A program made the translations under genes and the position numbers. Under the pieces are notes generated by a model. The model was not told the DNA's origin and did no database searches. It worked only from the letters and a program-made list of their open reading frames with translations. From CBEUVQ01 sp965546615 (GTDB lineage: Bacteria; Bacillota; Desulfotomaculia; Desulfotomaculales; Desulfohalotomaculaceae), in the NCBI GenBank assembly GCA_965546615.1, contig CBEUVQ010000006.1:1-64000 (forward strand): 64,000 nt of DNA. Reading direction: 5' to 3'. Of this stretch, positions 59,145 to 64,000 are shown one piece after another; positions within the stretch are counted from its first letter, which is position 1, and each line of letters opens with the position of its first letter.

Positions 59145-59169
59145 CAGTGTAAATTTTATAATCACCAAG

Positions 59170-59254
59170 GAATCATTTGGGGTGCCGAAATGGCTGAGAG
59201 GCGGCTGCCAACCCATTGAACCTGATCCGGGTAATACCGGCGAAGGGAAATGAT
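59170..59254 (+). promoter_or_regulatory. TPP riboswitch upstream of the thi operon
   Basis: GGGGTGCC, GGCTGAGAGG, ACCCATTGAACCTGATCCGG and GAAGGGAAATGAT appear in THI-box order. An AATCATTT/AAATGAT closing stem brackets the element. Confidence 0.96.
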
Positions 59255-59267
59255 CTGCGCAATTTGC

Positions 59268-59297
59268 AGCACCCTTTTGCAGGGTGCTTATTTTTTT
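59268..59297 (+). terminator. Terminator of the thi operon riboswitch
   Basis: AGCACCC (59268-59274) and GGGTGCT (59282-59288) flank a 7-base loop, followed by TATTTTTTT. It lies directly after the riboswitch and 12 bases before the next gene. Confidence 0.9.
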
Positions 59298-59308
59298 AAG
59301 GAGTGATC

Positions 59309-60352
59309 ATGATGATCGGTAAAGTAAATGACAAATTGTTTAAAACAGCAATCTTACCGGAAACGGGAGCTTCCGCTCCGGAAGTAATTGTTGGCCCCGG
59401 CATGGGGCTGGATGCTGCTGTTTTAAAAGTGGAAAACGGATTTATGGCTGTCGCCGAAGACCCAATCTTCCCCGGACCGACCACTTCCCCGGAGGATTTC
59501 GGCTGGATGACTGTACATATTGGGGCAAGTGACGTTGCAGTGATGGGCATTAAGCCGCAGTTTATGACTTATTCACTGTTAATTCCACCGGGAACCGACG
59601 AAAATTACATTACCCGATTGGTGCACAGCATCAGTTCAGCTGCCCGTGACTTGGGCATTGCCATTGTCGGCGGTCATACCGGTTTTTACGGTGCGGTAAC
59701 AGTACCTACAATCGGTGGAATAACGGTATGGGGCATCGGTCAGAAATATGTCACTCCTGCCGGTGCACAGGTAGGTGATGCAGTGATCATCACCAAAGGA
59801 ACAGCAATTGAAGCGGCCGCCCTTTTAGGCAGTGAATTGGGAGATAAACTGGAAAGCGCAGGTATCAGCAGGGATTTAATACAGCAGGCGGCCGCAAGAA
59901 TTAAACAAATAACGGTAGTAAAGGACGCCTTGCTGGCGGCAGATGTCAGCGGGGTGCATGCAATGCATGATGCCACCGAAGGAGGATTGGCCCGTGCCCT
60001 TTGGGAAGTGGCCGAGGCTTCAAAAGTTGGCCTGCGCATTAATCGTTCCCGGGTAATGCTGCCCTCTGATGTGAAATCAATTTGCAATCACTTCCGGTTA
60101 AACCCTTACGAAGTAATCAGCGAAGGCACACTGGTGCTGAGTGTGGAAGCAGATCATGCAAGCAGCGTACTTGATGTTTACCAAAACGCAGGTATTCCGG
60201 CGGCAGTTATCGGCCAAGTGGTCCCGGCAGCGGAAGGCTGCCAATGGATAGAAGCAGACGGCAGCAGCCAGCAGTTACTGCCGCCAACTGTAGACCGCTT
60301 CTGGGAAGTTTTTTTCGCATCATTATCAGAAGGGAGCGGTAAAAATGCTTAA
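59309..60352 (+). CDS. AIR synthase-like (PurM/ThiL/HypE-type) protein in the thi operon
   Basis: The start is ATG 59309, after AAGGAG; GTG 59303 lies too close to it. The 347-residue protein has the PurM-like ATP-binding N-domain (about 25-155; GMGLDAAVLKV, VHIGASDVAVMGIKP, IVGGHTGFYG). The C-domain follows (about 160-325; MHDATEGGLARALWEVAEA). The usual GDDAA metal motif of ThiL reads GLDAA here. It resembles unassigned AIR synthase family proteins rather than ThiL proper. The TPP riboswitch and neighbouring thiD, thiE imply a thiamin role, possibly replacing a kinase. This is inference. Confidence 0.82.
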   Translation: MMIGKVNDKLFKTAILPETGASAPEVIVGPGMGLDAAVLKVENGFMAVAEDPIFPGPTTSPEDFGWMTVHIGASDVAVMGIKPQFMTYSLLIPPGTDENYITRLVHSISSAARDLGIAIVGGHTGFYGAVTVPTIGGITVWGIGQKYVTPAGAQVGDAVIITKGTAIEAAALLGSELGDKLESAGISRDLIQQAAARIKQITVVKDALLAADVSGVHAMHDATEGGLARALWEVAEASKVGLRINRSRVMLPSDVKSICNHFRLNPYEVISEGTLVLSVEADHASSVLDVYQNAGIPAAVIGQVVPAAEGCQWIEADGSSQQLLPPTVDRFWEVFFASLSEGSGKNA

Positions 60353-61139
60353 AGTGCTGACAATTGCCGGCTCTGACTGCTGCGGCGGAGCAGGAATTCA
60401 AGCCGATCTCAAAACCTTTAGTGCGTTAGGTGTTTACGGCATGAGTGTCATTACCGCAGTAACCGCACAAAACACTCAAGGTGTTTCTAACGTCCGCGAA
60501 CTGGATGCCGAAATTATCCGCGATCAGATCGATGCCGTTTTTGAAGATATTGAGGTTGCTGCTGTCAAAATCGGCATGGTTTCCAGCACAACAATCATTA
60601 AAACCGTTGCAGCGGCACTAAAAAAACATCGGGCTAAAAACATTGTTGTCGACCCGGTAATGGTTGCCAAAAGCGGAGCCCACCTTTTACAGCCGGAAGC
60701 ATGCCAAGCCTTGACAGAAAATCTGTTTCCGCTGGCAAGTGTGGTCACGCCAAACCTTTTTGAGGCCGAAGTAATTATTGGAAAAAAAATATCCACGTTA
60801 AAAGAAATGGAAGCGGCCGCTGTGCGGCTTCATCAATTGGGGACAAAAAACGCAGTAGTTAAAGGCGGCCACCTGCAGGGAGACGCCGTTGACGTGCTTT
60901 ACGACGGCCAAACATTTAGGCATTTTACAAGTGCGAGAATATCTACTCCGCACACGCACGGAACGGGCTGCACATTTTCTTCAGCTATTGCTGCGATGCT
61001 CGCCAAAGGCCACCCGGTGGAAAAAGCGGTTGCCATGGCTAAAGAGTATATCACCGGGGCAATCAGCCATTCTTTTGCCATCGGTAAAGGTGTAGGGCCA
61101 ACACACCACTTCTACCAATTTTACAAGGAGAGTGAATAA
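60345..61139 (+). CDS. thiD: Hydroxymethylpyrimidine (phosphate) kinase
   Basis: The 264-residue ribokinase-fold enzyme has IAGSDCCGGAGIQADLKT near the start, VVDPVMVAKSG near residue 105 and the anion hole GTGCTFSSAIAA near 207. It phosphorylates HMP and HMP-P to HMP-PP. It overlaps the preceding gene by 8 bases and thiE follows after 2. Confidence 0.94.
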   Translation: MLKVLTIAGSDCCGGAGIQADLKTFSALGVYGMSVITAVTAQNTQGVSNVRELDAEIIRDQIDAVFEDIEVAAVKIGMVSSTTIIKTVAAALKKHRAKNIVVDPVMVAKSGAHLLQPEACQALTENLFPLASVVTPNLFEAEVIIGKKISTLKEMEAAAVRLHQLGTKNAVVKGGHLQGDAVDVLYDGQTFRHFTSARISTPHTHGTGCTFSSAIAAMLAKGHPVEKAVAMAKEYITGAISHSFAIGKGVGPTHHFYQFYKESE

Positions 61140-61141
61140 CA

Positions 61142-61759
61142 GTGTACGGTTTGTATTTAGTTACCGACCGAAATATCCTCGGACAGCGCGATTTTTACCA
61201 AGCGGTGGAAGCAGCATTATCCGGTGGAGTGACGCTCGTCCAACTGCGGGAAAAGGAAACCCCCGGGTGCGACTTCTACCAAACGGCAGCAGCTTTAAAA
61301 AAATTAACTGCGCGCTACAATGTGCCTTTATTGATTAATGACCGCTTGGATATTGCCCTCGCGGTCGACGCTGACGGCGTGCATATCGGTCAGCAGGATT
61401 TGCCGCTGCCGGTGGCACGGAAGCTGTTAGGTCCGCAAAAAATCATTGGCTATTCTGTATCCAACCTCGCCGAAGCTCTATACGGCGAAAAGCACGGCGC
61501 AGATTATTTGGGAGCAGGTCCGGTTTATACTACCACCACCAAAGAAGTAAGCATTCAGCCGCTGGGTGTGGAAGGGCTGCGCGCAATTAAGCAGGCCGTA
61601 TCCGTTCCGGTGGTGGGAATCGGCGGCATTAATCAGGAAAATGTGTGCGAAGTCAAAAAATCCGGCGCAGACGGCATAGCTGTTGTGTCAGCAATATTAG
61701 GCAGCAGTGACCCGAAAAAAGCATCTCGGGAACTTTACCGTGCTTGGCAGCAAAATTAA
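61142..61759 (+). CDS. thiE: Thiamin phosphate synthase
   Basis: The start is GTG 61142, behind AAGGAGAGTG. The 205-residue barrel has TLVQLREKE near residue 31, LINDRLDIA near 66, GVHIGQQDLP and YLGAGPVYTTTTK near 117, all typical of ThiE. It joins HMP-PP and the thiazole phosphate to thiamin phosphate. Genes for the thiazole branch (thiG, thiH, thiS) are not in this window. Confidence 0.95.
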   Translation: MYGLYLVTDRNILGQRDFYQAVEAALSGGVTLVQLREKETPGCDFYQTAAALKKLTARYNVPLLINDRLDIALAVDADGVHIGQQDLPLPVARKLLGPQKIIGYSVSNLAEALYGEKHGADYLGAGPVYTTTTKEVSIQPLGVEGLRAIKQAVSVPVVGIGGINQENVCEVKKSGADGIAVVSAILGSSDPKKASRELYRAWQQN

Positions 61760-61776
61760 GCGGAAGGATGAATTCC

Positions 61777-62403
61777 ATGAAAAAAGTGTTTTTTGTAGAT
61801 TTTGACGGCACCATCACCCAAAGAGATACCTGCGATGCCATGGTTTCCGCTTTTGCCCGAGACGGCTGGCAGCAAATTAATCAGTTGTGGGAAAGAAAAG
61901 AAATTTCCACCGAAGAATGTGCAAACCGCACCTTCCGGCTTTTTAACGCTTCTCCTGACGATTTATACCGACTGCTTGATACCATTGAAATCGACCAAAG
62001 CTTTCCGGCCTTTATTGATTACTGTCAAAAAGCGGACCACCCCGTTTATGTTGTCAGCGACGGCTATGATTTCTGCATTAAATACATCTTTGAAAAGCAC
62101 AATATCAATTTACCGTACTATGCTAACAAATTAATTTATGACGGCCGGTTTCGCATCAGCTGCACCTACCACAACGCTGAGTGCGGTTTATGCGGCACCT
62201 GCAAGCGGGCACTGATACAGCGCTTGACAGAACCGGGCAGCAAACGGATTTATATCGGCGACGGTTTTTCCGATACCTGCCCGGCCGGCCACAGCGACAT
62301 AGTTTTTGCCAAAGGAAGGCTGCTGGAATACTGCCGGCTAAACGGCATTGCAGCTGTACCTATAAACGGTTTTGAAGATGTATTAAGGAATTTAGCCGAT
62401 TAA
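61777..62403 (+). CDS. HAD-IB family phosphatase in the thi operon (MtnX-like)
   Basis: The start is ATG 61777, nine bases after GGAAGG. The 208-residue protein has HAD motif I FVDFDGTIT (residues 5-13), motif II VVSDGYDF near 85 and motif IV IGDGFSDTCPA near 165. It also has a central Cys cluster (NAECGLCGTCK, near 136-146) that could bind zinc. MtnX-like enzymes remove phosphate from small metabolites. Within a TPP-regulated operon it may be a thiamin phosphate phosphatase. That activity is not known for it and is inferred from position. Confidence 0.82.
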   Translation: MKKVFFVDFDGTITQRDTCDAMVSAFARDGWQQINQLWERKEISTEECANRTFRLFNASPDDLYRLLDTIEIDQSFPAFIDYCQKADHPVYVVSDGYDFCIKYIFEKHNINLPYYANKLIYDGRFRISCTYHNAECGLCGTCKRALIQRLTEPGSKRIYIGDGFSDTCPAGHSDIVFAKGRLLEYCRLNGIAAVPINGFEDVLRNLAD

Positions 62404-62416
62404 TAAACGCAGGTAT

Positions 62417-63634
62417 TTAAGCCTGCTGCTCCGACTGACGGAATGCCGACCATTGAGTGCAGTTATATTCTGATAACACACTGCGATACTGTTCCACTGT
62501 CTGCCGGGCAATTTTCGACCAGCTGTATTTGTCAATTACTTCTTGATACGCCCGTTCTTTAAGTTTATCAGCAGACCGGGGATTTAGTAAAATATGCAAA
62601 ATATTATCCGCCAGTGAATTGGCATTGCCGCTGTATGCTTTTAATCCGTTTATTCCATGATTGATAATCTCTGCTAAGCCGCCGGTATCAGATACCACCA
62701 CCGGCGTACGTGCGGCCATCGCTTCTAAAGCAACAATACCAAAAGGTTCATATAAACTGGGGAATACCGCAGCATCAGCAAATTGGTACAAACTGTTGCG
62801 GGTTTGATCATTGACATAGCCGACAAAGTATACCCGCTGTTCAATTCCCAGCCGTCGTGCTTGACGTTTTAATGAAGTTAGGTACGGGCCTTTGCCGGCA
62901 ATAATAAATTTTGTTTTGGGGTGATAATGAATGATTTTAGGCACCGCATCTAAAAGCACCTGCACCCCTTTCTCACGTACAATGCGTCCGACATAGAAAA
63001 CTATTTTTTCATCTGCAGCAGCAAAGTCACTTCGCCGAACATTTTGGTTTTTTACTTTAAAGTTTGCTAAATCAACACCGTTGGGAATAATCTTCAGCTT
63101 ATCTGCCGGTACTTGAAAGACATGCTGCAGCTCATGCTGCATATAGCTGCTGCAGACGATTACTTTCCATGCTTCATAACACAGCCACCATTCAATATCG
63201 CTGATATGCCGCTGCAAATCGTTATGTAAACCGTTATTGCGCCCATATTCTGTAGCATGAACAGTTGCAATCAGCGGCAGATGCAGGGCGTGTTTTAAAG
63301 CCCGGGCGGCATAAGCAACCAACCAATCATGAGCATGCAGAATATCAAACGGCTCTTCCAGGTTGCGCACAATTTCTAAGCTTTTTTCCAACATTGCCAC
63401 ATTCAGCTGCATCGCCCAAGTAACAAAATCCCGCGAAGATACCTGATAAGGTGTCACCCGATAAACATGTACACCATGCACAAGTTCGTATTCCGGCACT
63501 CCCGTTTCACCCACAGTGATAATATGCACCTGGTGATGTTGTTCAGCCATGGCATTGGTAAGATCATAAACGTGCTGAGCCAACCCACCCACACTTTTAG
63601 GCGGATACTCCCAAGAAAGCATTAAAATACGCAT
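62417..63634 (-). CDS. Glycosyltransferase family 4 (glycogen synthase-like)
   Basis: The start is ATG 63634, after GGGAGG; an upstream in-frame extension lacks a ribosome site. The 405-residue GT-B enzyme starts MRILMLSWEYPPKSVGGLAQ (bacterial glycogen synthase-like nucleotide site) and has HAHDWL near residue 95. FYVGRIVREKGV lies near 215 and EPFGIVALEAMA near 300, the catalytic/UDP region. It probably uses a nucleotide sugar in glycogen-like or cell-surface glucan synthesis. The starch-binding fragment upstream on the same strand fits a glucan role. Confidence 0.88.
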   Translation of the reverse strand: MRILMLSWEYPPKSVGGLAQHVYDLTNAMAEQHHQVHIITVGETGVPEYELVHGVHVYRVTPYQVSSRDFVTWAMQLNVAMLEKSLEIVRNLEEPFDILHAHDWLVAYAARALKHALHLPLIATVHATEYGRNNGLHNDLQRHISDIEWWLCYEAWKVIVCSSYMQHELQHVFQVPADKLKIIPNGVDLANFKVKNQNVRRSDFAAADEKIVFYVGRIVREKGVQVLLDAVPKIIHYHPKTKFIIAGKGPYLTSLKRQARRLGIEQRVYFVGYVNDQTRNSLYQFADAAVFPSLYEPFGIVALEAMAARTPVVVSDTGGLAEIINHGINGLKAYSGNANSLADNILHILLNPRSADKLKERAYQEVIDKYSWSKIARQTVEQYRSVLSEYNCTQWSAFRQSEQQA

Positions 63635-63698
63635 AATCATCCTCCCTGCATGTTTGCTTCCTTTATTATCTTCCAACTTTTTCAGATTTAAACAAAGA

Positions 63699-63723
63699 AA
63701 AGGCTCTTAAAAAATGAGCCTTT
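63699..63723. terminator. Hairpin between the starch-binding protein and the glycosyltransferase gene
   Basis: Arms AAAGGCTC (63699-63706) and GAGCCTTT (63716-63723) enclose an A/T loop. Read on the minus strand it leads into TCTTTG, so it likely ends the upstream gene's transcript. Confidence 0.6.
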
Positions 63724-63767
63724 AAAAAATCATTCATTATTAAAAATTAAATATTTATTGTTGAACA

Positions 63768-64000
63768 CTAACCGTTATGCACTTCAAAAGACCAATTGTG
63801 ACCGTTATTATTGTCCCAATTGCTTGCCGAATCGCGGAAGCAGAAGTTTAAGCGGGTACCGACTTCCGGTGCTTTTATAGTTTTGACAAATCCCCAACCG
63901 GTACGGGCCATGCGCATATCCTGTACTGCCTTCCAATTGTCAGAATCACCGTAACCACAATGCAAATAAACACTGTCTGCACCGCTTTGTGACAACAAAC
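63768..64000 (-). CDS. Partial carbohydrate-binding module protein (CBM25/53-like), truncated by the right edge
   Basis: The visible 77 codons end at TAG (63768-63770); the N-terminus lies beyond the window. The fragment VYLHCGYGDSDNW...RTGWGFVKTIKAPEVG...LNFCFRDSASNWDNNNGHNW has the aromatic residues and DNNNG pattern of starch-binding CBM25/53 modules. It may be the end of a small two-module protein or of a larger amylolytic enzyme. Its neighbour is a glycogen synthase-like GT4. Confidence 0.68.
   Translation of the reverse strand, partial: LLSQSGADSVYLHCGYGDSDNWKAVQDMRMARTGWGFVKTIKAPEVGTRLNFCFRDSASNWDNNNGHNWSFEVHNG

Noticed and set aside
1..64000. CRISPR arrays, insertion sequences, prophage genes, tRNA genes, replication origin
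   Set aside because: No regular repeat-spacer pattern, transposase, phage module, cloverleaf or DnaA-box cluster was found on reading both strands by eye.

Overview
The window reads as chromosome of an anaerobic, probably spore-forming member of the Bacillota (Clostridia). Signs are the gene content (anaerobic glpABC, Fe-S rich lactate oxidation, IreB, GlpP, Rrf2-NifS-NifU, a YjcZ-like peptide), T-box and TPP riboswitches, strong GGAGG-type ribosome sites and many TTG and GTG starts. Genus and species cannot be told from the sequence alone. I see no IS element, prophage, CRISPR array or tRNA gene.

Layout. (1) 1-390: tandem promoters and a boxB/boxA-type leader pointing left, so an rRNA operon very probably begins just outside the left edge. 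(2) 0.6-1.5 kb: secreted L,D-transpeptidase. (3) 1.6-10.9 kb: lactate/2-hydroxyacid utilisation island with a palindromic operator, an FMN 2-hydroxyacid dehydrogenase, lactate permease, a GlcD/GlcF-like pair, LutC, a LutB-LutA fusion and a GntR/FadR-type regulator. (4) 10.9-30.7 kb, almost all minus strand: VanW protein, DUF1292, RuvX, aldo/keto reductase, IreB, AlaS, AI-2E permease, two unlisted small proteins, MnmA, NifU, NifS, Rrf2, RarA, thioredoxin, TcdA, 6S RNA, AspS, HisS with T-box, and an ECF sigma/anti-sigma pair. Most of this order is known from Bacillus subtilis (yrzB-yrrK-alaS-yrrI ... mnmA-yrvO-cymR-rarA ... yrvM-aspS-hisS). (5) 30.8-39.3 kb, plus strand: DUF896, HAD phosphatase, GlpP antiterminator, a leader with two terminators, then glpF-glpK-glpA-glpB-glpC. 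(6) 39.3-46 kb minus: MBL hydrolase, Dtd, RelA, Apt, RecJ, which resumes the conserved order. (7) 46-55 kb: paired fluoride channels, a winged-helix protein, a polar amino acid ABC transporter, a DMT transporter, a sugar nucleotidyltransferase/phosphomannomutase-like fusion and a GH18-like secreted protein. (8) 55-62.4 kb: aroF-pheA behind two tandem T-boxes, thiC and a divergent four-gene thi operon, each with its own TPP riboswitch. (9) 62.4-64 kb: GT4 glycosyltransferase and a truncated starch-binding-module protein.

How it fits together: lactate or glycolate and glycerol are oxidised by flavin/Fe-S dehydrogenases (lut/glc-like and GlpABC) that feed electrons to the membrane. Much of the biosynthetic and translation machinery is controlled by RNA: T-boxes for His and probably Phe, TPP riboswitches, GlpP antitermination and 6S RNA.

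The most interesting points are the tandem T-boxes with related terminators before aroF-pheA, a TPP-controlled operon pairing an AIR-synthase-like protein with a HAD phosphatase, the serial terminators in the glp leader, two conserved-looking small genes by mnmA, and two convergent genes whose C-termini are encoded by one terminator palindrome.
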